A stretch of 63,323 nucleotides of DNA from Mogibacterium sp. Its GTDB lineage: Bacteria > Bacillota > Clostridia > Peptostreptococcales > Anaerovoracaceae. Below are positions 1 to 7,700 of this stretch, one piece after another. Made by a program: the position numbers and the translations under genes. The notes below the pieces were generated by a model. It worked only from the letters and a program-made list of their open reading frames with translations. It ran no database searches and had not been told where the DNA came from. The stretch covers positions 1 to 63,323 of the forward strand of contig JAFWFU010000024.1 of assembly GCA_017515425.1 (NCBI GenBank). Direction: 5' to 3'. The first letter of the stretch is position 1; each line of letters opens with the position of its first letter.

Positions 1-52
1 CCGTTTCGGCAGGATACAGAGGCAATTGTAGCTGAAAAAGGACAACCTAAAA

Positions 53-89
53 ACGTGAAGTTGTAACTGCACAGTTGCAAACTTCACGT
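53..89. repeat. 37-nt near-perfect inverted repeat
   Basis: The outer arms (53-62 and 80-89) are exact complements reading ACGTGAAGTT outward from each side, and the inner arms GTAACT and AGTTGC pair with one mismatch around a short loop containing GCAC. There is no T-tract after either arm, so it is not a typical terminator. It shares the core TTGTAACTGCAC with the intergenic region at the right end of the window (about 63170-63182), which suggests a dispersed intergenic element or a protein-binding site. Confidence 0.55.
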
Positions 90-139
90 ATCTGCGGTTT
101 CGATATGCACGTTAATGTAACATTTACTTATTCAAAAAA

Positions 140-286
140 CCTTAATTCTCAGCTTATTCCTTAATCGCTGTTTTTTCTAATTTACTACTTCTACCTTAAT
201 TTGCTGTTTTTTTAATTTTACTACTTTTCCCTTAATTCGCTACCTCTCCCCTAATTCATTCCTTCTTCCTTAATTCGCCGTCTCTT
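140..286. repeat. Degenerate ~19-bp tandem array at the 3' end of cdaR
   Basis: About eight imperfect copies of a unit resembling CCTTAATTCGCTnYTTYTY follow each other with lengths of 17-19 bp. The last unit (268-286) contains the cdaR stop codon and its last codons (Glu-Glu-Thr-Ala-Asn), so the array seems to have grown outward from the gene end. On the cdaR-sense strand it is purine-rich with repeated TAA triplets. No terminator hairpin is obvious in it, and no other gene is present in positions 1-269. Confidence 0.7.
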
Positions 287-1265
287 CCTCTGTCCCTGCT
301 TCGCCCTCAGAGCCTTCTTCAACTGCTTCCTTCTCTATCTTGGTGACAGTCAGCTTGAGAACGAGCTTGTCCTCATCTGCACTGTTTGACAGATAGACTC
401 CCTCAGGCAGTATGCATTCAAGCTTAAGCTCCTCATTCTCATAATAGCGGCTCAAATCTATCTCTTCGGTTCTAATCGAATCAATCTTGGAAACGATTTC
501 CTTAGAGCCCTTTATCGTAATCTTATCGGGAGCACTATACTTCCTCTCATAGTCCTCGCTCTTCTCGTTTCTGATATTAGGAACTAAGTCTACAGTCTTT
601 ATAACTCCCCTGCTCGCGTCAAGCGAGATCTCGTCGGGATATATTACGGCATGGGGAACTTCATCGCCATTATTATCCAAAGCCACCAGCCTCGCCGTAT
701 AGCTCTTGGTCTTTTCGCCCACCTCATCGTAGTCGAGCACGGCGGCTATCTTTCTGACGCTTTTTAGCTTGCTCGCCGCACATACGACCCGCGCCTGCGT
801 CTGACCTATATCACTTACCAAAGGCGCCGCGTCCTCGGGCGCGTCCTCAGAATAGACCACCTCGACATCAAGATATTTGCTGTCAGTCCTCTCAACGATA
901 ATGTCGACAGCCTTATTATCATAGCTTTCCACGCTTGCCTCTTTAGGCGCAAATACATTCGGAGTTATCTTGTTCTCCCCTGCCACGCAGCCGCTGACAT
1001 CAAGCTCCGCCCTTATATCCGCCTCCGTAATTCTGCCTACGTCAACTCTCTTCTGATTGAGCGTCACCGATATACCTTCAGCCCCAGCCTCGGAAACCGC
1101 CAACCCTCTTTCTGCAAGGGCGCGCTCTCCCGAGAAGGTCAGGGAAACATCTCCGTATTTGACATCAGTCATGGGATAATAGTTATACACGACAAATATC
1201 CACGCGCCGAGCGAGACAACAAACGCCATTATAATATTGATTAGTTTTCTCGTGCTATTCTTCAT
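270..1265 (-). CDS. cdaR: CdaR/YbbR-domain regulator of diadenylate cyclase
   Basis: The protein has 331 residues from ATG at 1265. A start at 1280 is possible but lacks a ribosome site, whereas a G-rich stretch precedes 1265. One N-terminal membrane helix (roughly residues 8-28) is followed by YbbR-type extracytoplasmic repeats and an acidic Glu/Gly-rich tail. CdaR proteins bind and modulate the membrane cyclase CdaA. The gene overlaps the 3' end of cdaA, which supports coupled translation of the pair. The usual third member of this cluster, glmM, is not downstream in the window. The 3' end runs into a tandem repeat array that includes its stop codon. Confidence 0.85.
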   Translation of the reverse strand: MKNSTRKLINIIMAFVVSLGAWIFVVYNYYPMTDVKYGDVSLTFSGERALAERGLAVSEAGAEGISVTLNQKRVDVGRITEADIRAELDVSGCVAGENKITPNVFAPKEASVESYDNKAVDIIVERTDSKYLDVEVVYSEDAPEDAAPLVSDIGQTQARVVCAASKLKSVRKIAAVLDYDEVGEKTKSYTARLVALDNNGDEVPHAVIYPDEISLDASRGVIKTVDLVPNIRNEKSEDYERKYSAPDKITIKGSKEIVSKIDSIRTEEIDLSRYYENEELKLECILPEGVYLSNSADEDKLVLKLTVTKIEKEAVEEGSEGEAGTEEETAN

Positions 1266-2091
1266 GGCGCTTGCCCCCATTCAAAAACTTGGAGAAGATG
1301 TCACCATTTTCTCCCGACGGGATATATATATCCAAAAGATTTTTCTCAATACTCTTGAGATCCAAATATCTGCGGAGCTCTCCGTTCTTGGCGACCGAAA
1401 TAGCACCGGTCTCCTCGGAAACGATAATCACCAGAGCGTCGCAGACCTCGCTGAGCCCGACTCCCGCTCTATGCCTCGTTCCCAAATTCTTTCCTATGCT
1501 GCTCCTATCCGTCAGAGGGAGAACGCAGCTCGCCGCGTAAATCCTGTTTCCTCTGATGATAACAGCTCCGTCATGCAGGGGCGAGCCCTCGTAGAAGAGA
1601 TTGCCGAGCAGCCTCACCGAAATCTCCGAATCGAGCACGACGCCCGTTTCTATGATGTCCGTCAGCATGGTCTCGCCCTCAATGGCTATGAGAGCGCCCG
1701 TCCTGGTGGACGAAAAATCATCAACCGCGTCCACCAGCATATGTACCGCGGCATAGGCGGATTCCTTATTCATATCTCTGAACTGATTGCGAAAAACGCC
1801 GCGCCTTCCTATCTGTTCAAGCGCCCTTCTGATCTCGGGCTGGAAGAGTATTACAACCGCGATGAGCCCGACAGTAGCCAGCCTGGTGAGGAGCCAATTC
1901 AGAAGACTCAAATCAAAGACCTCCGAAATGATGAATGCCGCAACAATCAAAAGAATGCTCCTGAAAAGCTGCTGGGCTCTCGTCTCTCTTATAAAGCCGA
2001 ACATCTTATACAGGAGGAATGCCACGATAAGAATATCCATGACATCCGTTATCTTTATGCTGATTAGCAATCCGCTTAAACTCTCAAGCAT
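1255..2091 (-). CDS. cdaA: Membrane diadenylate cyclase CdaA
   Basis: The 278-residue protein makes c-di-AMP from two ATP. About three N-terminal membrane helices (residues ~7-85) precede the DAC catalytic domain. The two signature motifs are present: DGA at residues 174-176 (in a PLHDGAVII context) and RHR at 206-208 (in GTRHRAG). c-di-AMP in Bacillota controls potassium and osmolyte transport, which fits the RCK-domain proteins 30 kb away in this window. The start has an unusual leader: AAGGA lies directly against the ATG, and a 14-bp block carrying GGAG is duplicated just upstream (2097-2124). Confidence 0.93.
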   Translation of the reverse strand: MLESLSGLLISIKITDVMDILIVAFLLYKMFGFIRETRAQQLFRSILLIVAAFIISEVFDLSLLNWLLTRLATVGLIAVVILFQPEIRRALEQIGRRGVFRNQFRDMNKESAYAAVHMLVDAVDDFSSTRTGALIAIEGETMLTDIIETGVVLDSEISVRLLGNLFYEGSPLHDGAVIIRGNRIYAASCVLPLTDRSSIGKNLGTRHRAGVGLSEVCDALVIIVSEETGAISVAKNGELRRYLDLKSIEKNLLDIYIPSGENGDIFSKFLNGGKRHEE

Positions 2092-2096
2092 TCCTT

Positions 2097-2124
2097 TTTA
2101 TAAAATCTCCTTTATAAAATCTCC
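2097..2124 (-). repeat. Exact tandem duplication of a 14-bp block containing a ribosome-binding site
   Basis: Two identical 14-bp copies (2097-2110 and 2111-2124) lie in the cdaA leader. Read on the minus strand each gives GGAGATTTTATAAA, so the mRNA carries two GGAG motifs 14 nt apart. Neither sits at ideal spacing from the ATG at 2091 (about 15 nt for the nearer one). The duplication may alter cdaA translation or the leader length. Confidence 0.7.
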
Positions 2125-2172
2125 TCTTTGAGTTTTAGTTTGTTTCTTTATTAGTATCCGTCTCGGCAGCTG

Positions 2173-3678
2173 CTATTCGCCTTCGCCTTCGTTCTCGCCG
2201 TCCTCGCCTTCGCCCTCGGACTCAGCGCCCTGAACCTGGACAACGCCCTCGCTGTCCTTCGTCAGCGGAGTTCCCTCAAGAACCGCCTGTATAAGTTCCC
2301 TGGCATGATTTATGCTTTCCTCGTCCTGAGTCATCACATATGCGTATTCACCGCCCGTTCCATAAAGCGGCTGAGTATCGTCTCCGCCTACCAATGTGTT
2401 CTTATATATCGACCATTTGAGGTTTTTGGATATTTGCATTTTCACGAGAGATCTGACTTCCCTCGAACTGAAACTCATCTCCACATAGTCCTTGAGCTCC
2501 GACAGAACTCGATTGTAGTTCAGCAGCATGGTCTTGCTGCTTGTGGCTTTCTTAAACATTGCTTCGAAAACAGCCTGCTGATTCTTTATCCTCTGATTGT
2601 CTCCGCTGTCAAAAGCCTTCCTCTCCCTGGCAAATGCGAGAGCCTGCTTGCCGTCCATATGGTTCATGCCCTCTTTGACGGTCCAGCCCTTGTATTTGAC
2701 GGGCTCAAATTCATACTCGGAATAGACGTCCACTCCGCCCACGGCATCTATGAACTTCTCCACCGTCGAGAAGTTTACCTTTATATAGTAGTTGGCAGTC
2801 ATGTCAAGGAGAGCCTCCTCCGCACCAGTGGTGGACTGCACTCCGTAAAATCCCGTATGCGTCAGCTTGTCCATGGCGCCGTCCTTATCCGACAGGAATA
2901 CCTGATAGTCCCTCGGTATGGAAGTCATCAGAAGCTGTCCCGTATTCGGATTGACCGTCAGCACCATATTTACGTCGGATCTGCCCTCTTCATCTATATT
3001 GCCGTCCACGTCCATTCCCGTTATCACGACATTAAATGGATTTTTTGTGATCCTGGCGACATGCTTGTCATTGTCTACCGAGGTGGAACTCAAAAATGAT
3101 AAAGTCCCGAGCGCATAAGCCGTCCCCGTAACATATACGAGCATAAGAAGCAGGCAAGCCAAAGTAGCCAAAGGCTTTGTGGCTCGTTTCTTCCCGCCCC
3201 TTCTCATCTTAGGCAGCACAAGCGCGCTGATAAAGAGTAGAAAGACAATTAAAACCATCAGCCACACTAAGGGAAGCACGTCCATGACAGCCATGGAGCC
3301 CACGAATACGGCAAGAATGCCGAGGTAAATCCTCGTAAGAAATACAGACGGCTTCCTAACCTTCGTTTTCTTGGCTTTGTTTACCTTCTTATCATAGTTG
3401 CTCGTATATCGGCTATAAGCTTCCTGCTGCGCCTGCTTCAGAGCGGCTCTCTCCTCAGGGCTATGCGTAGTATGAGGCTTTGAAGAGAATTTCTTCTTCT
3501 TCTTCTTCGCAGGCTTCTCCCTTTTTATCTGCGGGGAATCCTGCACCTTCTCCGCCTTGCGGCTCGCCAGATACTCGCTGTATTCATCATTGTATTTATC
3601 TTTGCTTTGACTTTGGGAACCCCCGTCTCCATAGTCAAAATCTAGGAAATCATCTGGGTTCCAATCATCATAAGACAT
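2173..3678 (-). CDS. LytR-CpsA-Psr (LCP) family cell-wall glycopolymer ligase
   Basis: The protein has 501 residues. The N-terminal ~110 residues are hydrophilic and lysine-rich with a KKKKKK run, then come three hydrophobic segments (about residues 115-205), then the extracellular LCP domain. Typical LCP features are visible: a SIPRD motif, a Thr/Gly-rich stretch around ATTGAEEALL, the VDAVGGVDV motif, and an ALAFARERK motif ending in GDNQRIKNQQ. LCP enzymes transfer lipid-linked teichoic acid or capsule polymers to peptidoglycan. The C-terminus is a low-complexity Glu/Gly tail. A good ribosome site (AGAGGT) lies 8 nt before ATG 3678. Confidence 0.92.
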   Translation of the reverse strand: MSYDDWNPDDFLDFDYGDGGSQSQSKDKYNDEYSEYLASRKAEKVQDSPQIKREKPAKKKKKKFSSKPHTTHSPEERAALKQAQQEAYSRYTSNYDKKVNKAKKTKVRKPSVFLTRIYLGILAVFVGSMAVMDVLPLVWLMVLIVFLLFISALVLPKMRRGGKKRATKPLATLACLLLMLVYVTGTAYALGTLSFLSSTSVDNDKHVARITKNPFNVVITGMDVDGNIDEEGRSDVNMVLTVNPNTGQLLMTSIPRDYQVFLSDKDGAMDKLTHTGFYGVQSTTGAEEALLDMTANYYIKVNFSTVEKFIDAVGGVDVYSEYEFEPVKYKGWTVKEGMNHMDGKQALAFARERKAFDSGDNQRIKNQQAVFEAMFKKATSSKTMLLNYNRVLSELKDYVEMSFSSREVRSLVKMQISKNLKWSIYKNTLVGGDDTQPLYGTGGEYAYVMTQDEESINHARELIQAVLEGTPLTKDSEGVVQVQGAESEGEGEDGENEGEGE

Positions 3679-3713
3679 ATTGAGTTACCTCTTCCCTCCT
3701 TGTTTCGGCGAAT

Positions 3714-4247
3714 CTATCTGCCTGTTTCGATCAGTCCGTAGTCGTCGCCCTTACGCTTATACACAATGCTCACCGCATTAGTGTCCATGTCGAGGAATAC
3801 GAAGAAATCATGTCCGAGCATTTCCATTTGCAGAATGGCTTCCTCCGCCACCATAGGAGTGAGCTCGATGCGCTTTCTCCTTACAATGCTCATTTCCTCT
3901 TCGTATTCGTCATCGTCCGGCTCCGGAACGAATTCGAGTTTGAGCGCCTTGTTTTCCTTATATCTCGCCTCAAGCTTGCCCTTGAGCTTTGTCATCTGAT
4001 TGGCAAGCTTGTCCGTAGCCATATCCACCGCATCATATATGCTGTCATTAGCCATTTCAGCCCTGAACACAGCCTGTTTAGCGTTTATTGTCGCCTCAAA
4101 TTTCGGCGTCTCTCTCAGCTTGGAAACCACTACATTGGCAGTAACGTCCTCGTTGAAATATTTATCAAGTTTACCGAGCTTCTTCTCGATATAGTCACTG
4201 AGCTTATCGCTCATCGGATAATTCTTGGATGAAATCTGTATTTTCAT
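3714..4247 (-). CDS. hpf: Long-form ribosome hibernation promoting factor
   Basis: The protein has 177 residues. Residues 1-~100 form the RaiA/YfiA ribosome-binding domain (MKIQISSKNYPMS start), an acidic linker with DDDEYEEE follows at about 112-119, and residues ~120-177 are the C-terminal dimerisation domain (RRKRIELTPM...FFVFLDMDTNAVSIVYKRKGDDYGLI). This long form drives 100S ribosome dimers in Bacillota. GGAGG lies 9 nt before the ATG. A structured RNA resembling the raiA motif lies directly upstream on the same strand. Confidence 0.95.
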   Translation of the reverse strand: MKIQISSKNYPMSDKLSDYIEKKLGKLDKYFNEDVTANVVVSKLRETPKFEATINAKQAVFRAEMANDSIYDAVDMATDKLANQMTKLKGKLEARYKENKALKLEFVPEPDDDEYEEEMSIVRRKRIELTPMVAEEAILQMEMLGHDFFVFLDMDTNAVSIVYKRKGDDYGLIETGR

Positions 4248-4298
4248 ATTGATTAGCCTCCTCTAACGTCGCTGTTTCCTAAAGCAATTTTACCACAT

Positions 4299-4532
4299 AA
4301 ATGTGTGCTCCGTGTTAAGAAGCACACATTTTTTTGAATGCTTTTATGGATAATCACATGCACGCGGTCACTCGACCTAGTCTTTGACCCCACACTCGCC
4401 TTTATCCGGTTTCCGGAGGACTTACATCTAAGATACGCCATGATCACAGCGGATAACTACGCGCTGCTTACGTGGGTCCCTTCGCCCGTATCTGGCATGG
4501 ACTTTCAACTACGAACATGACCGCGCTCTGCT
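4299..4532 (-). ncRNA. Structured RNA upstream of hpf, candidate raiA-motif RNA
   Basis: This stretch has no credible gene but is rich in compensating pairings. A perfect 8-bp closing helix joins CGCGGTCA (4525-4518) to TGACCGCG (4370-4363). Inside it are a CAGCG/CGCTG hairpin, a TCCGG-AAA-CCGGA hairpin, a GACCCAC/GTGGG(G)GTC helix, and two mutually crossing pairings (CCATG with CATGG, AGATACG with CGTATCT) that imply a pseudoknot. A terminator-like hairpin ends it (arms 4299-4309 and 4321-4331). An extended -10 promoter lies at its 5' end. The raiA motif is a known ~200-nt RNA class found upstream of raiA/hpf in Bacillota, and position, size and complexity fit. The class assignment is inference, since I could not align to a covariance model. 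Confidence 0.72.
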
Positions 4533-4975
4533 CCCCTATTGTAGCATACTCCGCGCCGTTTTAATACGAAAATCACGCAGTTTATCAACATCCGATAATT
4601 ATTAATATAGGTTTCACCGATGCCCAATTTCGGGTCAAACGGCATGCCCTTGAGCGTGACCACGATTGTTGCCTTACCCGCATTCACATTATTTTCATAC
4701 TTGCATGTATACATTTCATCATAAACCACTAAATCCGTGCCATTCAGCTCTATCCTTCCTTCTGAGGATGTAATAGCATTGCCCGTATAAACCTGATCTT
4801 CTATAGAGGTTTTGAATATTATCCTTTCGTAGTTCGCATTTATCTCAACATCACTTTCAGGCATTGTGAACGTGGTCTTTAAATCATCCTCTCTCCTACC
4901 CCTTTCTGTATCAAAAAAGGAAACATCACCAGAAGTCCACCGGAAAAAATAATACCTAATAATACCTAACTCCAC
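4505..4975 (-). pseudogene. Remnant of a secreted surface protein
   Basis: The open frame encodes about 156 residues with no signal peptide. Near its start it carries the end of a Listeria-Bacteroides/InlB-type repeat (TTFTMPESDVEINANYE). This is followed by an Ig-like segment (VYTGNAITS ... NNVNAGKATIVVTLKG) of the same kind as in the LRR protein at 13.6-15.2 kb (TYNGNIQKP ... DAGTYTITITGKG). The last ~25 codons run into the promoter of the hpf-upstream RNA and look non-genuine. I read it as the decayed 3' part of a larger adhesin gene whose N-terminal portion has been lost. Confidence 0.6.
4538..4546 (-). promoter_or_regulatory. Extended -10 promoter of the hpf-upstream RNA
   Basis: On the minus strand the sequence reads TGCTACAAT, an extended -10 element (TGn plus TACAAT at 4543-4538). 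Transcription would start near 4531, a few bases before the closing helix of the structured RNA. The -35 region is weak. Confidence 0.6.
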
Positions 4976-4984
4976 AAATCTGCA

Positions 4985-5037
4985 TTTTCGTCCATTTGTC
5001 CTCGTTTTTGGACGAAACCCAAATCAGTTGGACGAAA
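4985..5037. promoter_or_regulatory. TTGGACGAAA direct repeats at 20-bp period plus an inverted copy
   Basis: TTGGACGAAA occurs at 5008-5017 and again at 5028-5037, exactly 20 bp apart, and TTTTCGTCCA lies inverted at 4985-4994. The 20-bp period is two helical turns, and the sequence differs by one base from the TTGCACGAAA pair upstream of the LytTR regulator at 15.2 kb, which has the same period. It lies next to a surface-protein remnant, so it may be a relic or active operator for the same or a related regulator. Confidence 0.5.
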
Positions 5038-5054
5038 AAATCTCCCTTTTAAAA

Positions 5055-5079
5055 ACACCCCGCCGCTGTGGCGAGGTGT
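5055..5079 (-). terminator. Rho-independent terminator of the XRE regulator gene
   Basis: On the minus strand a GC-rich stem (ACACCTCGCC with GGCGGGGTGT, one mismatch) is followed by TTTTTAAAA, 20-odd bases after the stop codon at 5102. Confidence 0.85.
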
Positions 5080-5101
5080 CCGTATCAGTTCACGCTTTAT
5101 C

Positions 5102-5791
5102 TTATTGAATGCCGGCTTCCTCTGCGATGTCTTTCAGCTTGTATTCAACGGTCTTATCTTTGAATTTGACTATTAGAGTCTCATTTTCCGTGAACGGAAC
5201 TTCTCTACTAAATCCCAATTTGAACTCATTCGGATGTTCCCCTCTATCGTCAAACGGCATCTTATAACTGTCATAAGGAACTACCACATTCTCTCCTTGG
5301 AACTCCTCGCTTCCTTCTTTATAATCTCGGACGTCGAGGCATTTTCCGCTCTTCAATTTCCAATGGAAGTCCACACGATATTCGGGACCTTGGCTTACCC
5401 CGTCCACCACATAATTTTCTATGTAGGTGGCGTTCGTCGTAATCTCCACTTCGCTGCTTTCGACCGGAACAATTCCCCAATATAGCCAGAAGAATAACCC
5501 CGCACAAATAATTATTACACCTATAGCTATCGGTAAGACTGTTTTAAGTCGCTTGCCCCAGCTAATATCTCTATTCAGTTTTTCCGTCATCTTCCTATCT
5601 CCCTTCAGCATAGTGTCCAGCGATATATCGAATTTATCGCTGATTTCAATTAAAGTAATCAGATCGGGATAACTCTTCTCGTTCTCCCAGCTTGAAACCG
5701 TCTGGCGGGTTATATGGAACAGTTCGGCAAAATCTTCCTGAGTCATCTCATTCTTATTCCGAATATCCCGAATCGTCTTCCCAAGATTCAT
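5102..5791 (-). CDS. XRE-family regulator with a membrane anchor and extracellular domain
   Basis: Residues 1-~65 are a helix-turn-helix of the XRE/Cro type (TIRDIRNKNEMTQEDFAELF, then ITRQTVSSWENEKSYPDL). A single membrane helix follows at about residues 85-105 (VLPIAIGVIIICAGLFFWLY), then an outside domain of ~120 residues with no family I recognise. This architecture is common in Clostridia and resembles membrane-tethered transcription factors. ATG at 5791 has AGGAGG six bases upstream; a GTG at 5794 is too close to it. The target is unknown, and it is separated from its neighbours by its own terminator. Confidence 0.85.
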   Translation of the reverse strand: MNLGKTIRDIRNKNEMTQEDFAELFHITRQTVSSWENEKSYPDLITLIEISDKFDISLDTMLKGDRKMTEKLNRDISWGKRLKTVLPIAIGVIIICAGLFFWLYWGIVPVESSEVEITTNATYIENYVVDGVSQGPEYRVDFHWKLKSGKCLDVRDYKEGSEEFQGENVVVPYDSYKMPFDDRGEHPNEFKLGFSREVPFTENETLIVKFKDKTVEYKLKDIAEEAGIQ

Positions 5792-5939
5792 CACCCCCCT
5801 CCTTTCCGATTACTTCATACCATGCTATGCGAAGAGACACCAGCAATCATAATTTGACAGTGTATATATTTTACGCAAAGAATCTTTGCATTTCGATCGT
5901 TTCAATATGTATTCCTCTGCTACACCTTGAAATGCTGCC

Positions 5940-6782
5940 TCACAGCCTCGGGATTACGTCATACTCAATAATACTTCTAATCATAGGAGTATTGATTATT
6001 CCATTTACGTCGTAAGTCACGATGAGATTGTCCCAAGGTGCGATACCTGCGTCTTCGTATTGGGACATCTTCCTATTATGCGCCACTCGGTATTCCTCGT
6101 TGTCCATCATTCCCGCATGCTCCCAGAAGAACAGCTTACCGTTGTAATCCTGAAAAGTGAAATCCGGCGTAAGCCTTCTGCGTCCCACAAAGATAACTTG
6201 TTCATATCTAAATGGCACCCCGAATCTATCAAGTGTTTCAACGATTAGCAGCTCCGATTTGGAACGCACCTTCACGCCCGCAGAAGATAAAAACTTGAGG
6301 TTATCCATTTTGTAGCTACTTCTCTCATAACTCTCTTCAGCCCACGCCCTATGACGAGCGCAGCGCTCAGCCGTCTCATCACTCAAATGAAGCAGCGTAG
6401 CCTCTTTCCCACGGTTGAAAAAGAAATCTTGAGGCAAATCCCTATAGGTTTTAGGCATAGATTGCAAAATATCATTCGGGTCAATATCATGTATTTTTAG
6501 CAGCGATGACTCTAACACCCCTAGATTGTCCTCAATCTCTTTAAGGCTTCTGCGTATATATTCTTTCCTAGCAAGCTGCCTCAGGCGCACATCATCTTCT
6601 TTCAGCGTTTTTCGCACCTTCTTCTCTCCCCTCTTACTAGTTATATAGTATCGGTACTTTCCGCTGTTCATGCATTTATGCAGTCGTCCTGGGGGTAGCC
6701 CCTCTAGCTCTATTGTGTATATTTCCTGCAAGTTCTTCAGTTCATACACAGATTCTTCGATTTTTTCTCTAATTTGTCCCAT
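5940..6782 (-). CDS. Putative PD-(D/E)XK-fold nuclease-like protein
   Basis: The protein has 280 residues. The first ~110 are charged and helical. The C-terminal half carries a pattern typical of restriction-endonuclease-like folds: RSKSELLIVETLDRFGVPFRYEQ (conserved Glu in the first helix), LTPDFTF (conserved PD), and FFWEHAGMMDNEEY (Glu-His where E-x-K is usual), then a YEDAGI...NLIVTYD segment. I cannot name the family or substrate. There is no methyltransferase or toxin partner next to it. Paired TGTGTATA/TACACAGA inverted repeats lie upstream of and inside its 5' end, suggesting autoregulation. Confidence 0.6.
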   Translation of the reverse strand: MGQIREKIEESVYELKNLQEIYTIELEGLPPGRLHKCMNSGKYRYYITSKRGEKKVRKTLKEDDVRLRQLARKEYIRRSLKEIEDNLGVLESSLLKIHDIDPNDILQSMPKTYRDLPQDFFFNRGKEATLLHLSDETAERCARHRAWAEESYERSSYKMDNLKFLSSAGVKVRSKSELLIVETLDRFGVPFRYEQVIFVGRRRLTPDFTFQDYNGKLFFWEHAGMMDNEEYRVAHNRKMSQYEDAGIAPWDNLIVTYDVNGIINTPMIRSIIEYDVIPRL

Positions 6783-6885
6783 ATAGTCTCCAATTTGTGT
6801 AAATTCTTACGCCAAAAACTAATATGTACACATATTCATCGATAGTCTGTGTATATTTTTCTAAAAATCATCTTTTATACACAGA
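6714..6885. repeat. Two spaced inverted repeats TGTGTATA...TACACAGA
   Basis: A 9-bp perfect inverted repeat, CTGTGTATA at 6847-6855 and TATACACAG at 6876-6884, sits in the gap upstream of the nuclease-like gene. A second pair, TGTGTATA at 6714-6721 and TACACAGA at 6745-6752, lies inside the first codons of that gene. The half-sites are about three helical turns apart in both pairs. This is compatible with an operator pair bridging promoter and start region. The rest of 6783-6929 is AT-rich with no gene. Confidence 0.45.
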
Positions 6886-6929
6886 TACCCATTGTCGGCG
6901 CGAAAACTCGTTTTGGTGCGAAGGGTGAT

Positions 6930-7700
6930 TCACGCAGGGAGTATATCCGCGCCGGAGGCGAAGGCTATAAAGTCCACCTTTGACGCGCCGGCAGCCTTGA
7001 GCACAGATGCCGCCTCGTCCAGCGTAGCGCCCGTGGTATAAATATCATCTACAAGGAGTATCTTAGCACCTTTTATCAAGGGGAGCTTTCGGGCGCGGAT
7101 TTCAAATGCGCCGCTGATATTCGCGCGCCTCTCTGCCGCGTCGAGTCCTTTCATAGCGGCGGTGGCTTTCGTTCTTATGATGATTTCCCTCTCGAGGTTA
7201 AGCCCCGCCCTTTTAGCAAAGGATTTCGCTATGAGCTCCGCCTGATTAAAGCCTCTTCTCTGCTCCCTGAGCTTATATATCGGCACGGGAATGACCATAT
7301 CATATGAGGCGGCAAGAGTCTCCTCACCGAGCTCCGCCGCCATTCTGTCATAAGCGATTTCCCCTAAAGTCTCCCCGATATACCCCTCCGAAGCGTATTT
7401 GAGTTCATACAGCAGCGTCTTTTCATGCACACCATATTCGCTGCATATAAAGCCCCGGTCAAAAGAGTGAGCCTGCCCGCTGCAATCAAAACAAATATCC
7501 TTCGGGTTGTTTTCGTTCAAGCCCTTTCCGCATTTGGTGCAGTTTCTGCCGCCGACCCACCTGATAGAGCCAATGCAGTCATTACACATGCTGTATGTCC
7601 TGCTGCTGTCTATTATCTTGCCGCAGCAAATACAATAAATATTTGGCGGGTATAATAATTCCAATATTCCGTTAAGCGCTTTGTATGCCGCGCCATTCAT
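6930..7700 (-). CDS. comFC: ComF family protein (phosphoribosyltransferase-like)
   Basis: The protein has 256 residues. The N-terminus has zinc-binding CxxC pairs (CICC, CNDC, CTKC, CFDC; residues ~24-75). The C-terminal part is a type I phosphoribosyltransferase domain with the PRPP loop ILLVDDIYTTGAT. ComFC/GntX-type proteins act in DNA uptake and processing. The start ATG at 7700 overlaps the recD2 stop as TGATG, so translation is probably coupled; a GTG at 7709 is less likely. Pairing with a helicase gene fits a DNA-processing role. Confidence 0.88.
   Translation of the reverse strand: MNGAAYKALNGILELLYPPNIYCICCGKIIDSSRTYSMCNDCIGSIRWVGGRNCTKCGKGLNENNPKDICFDCSGQAHSFDRGFICSEYGVHEKTLLYELKYASEGYIGETLGEIAYDRMAAELGEETLAASYDMVIPVPIYKLREQRRGFNQAELIAKSFAKRAGLNLEREIIIRTKATAAMKGLDAAERRANISGAFEIRARKLPLIKGAKILLVDDIYTTGATLDEAASVLKAAGASKVDFIAFASGADILPA

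Noticed and set aside
1237-2067. 276-codon plus-strand frame opposite cdaA
   Set aside because: Antisense shadow of a gene with intact DGA and RHR motifs; composition is non-proteinlike.
4253-4447. Small 64-codon minus-strand frame upstream of hpf
   Set aside because: It runs through the structured RNA and its hairpin, with no ribosome site or recognisable protein features.
4299-4532. RNase P RNA as identity of the structured RNA (a GAAAGTCC stretch is present)
   Set aside because: The element is about 200-230 nt, far shorter than RNase P RNA, and the other conserved RNase P blocks are absent. Position next to hpf favours the raiA motif.
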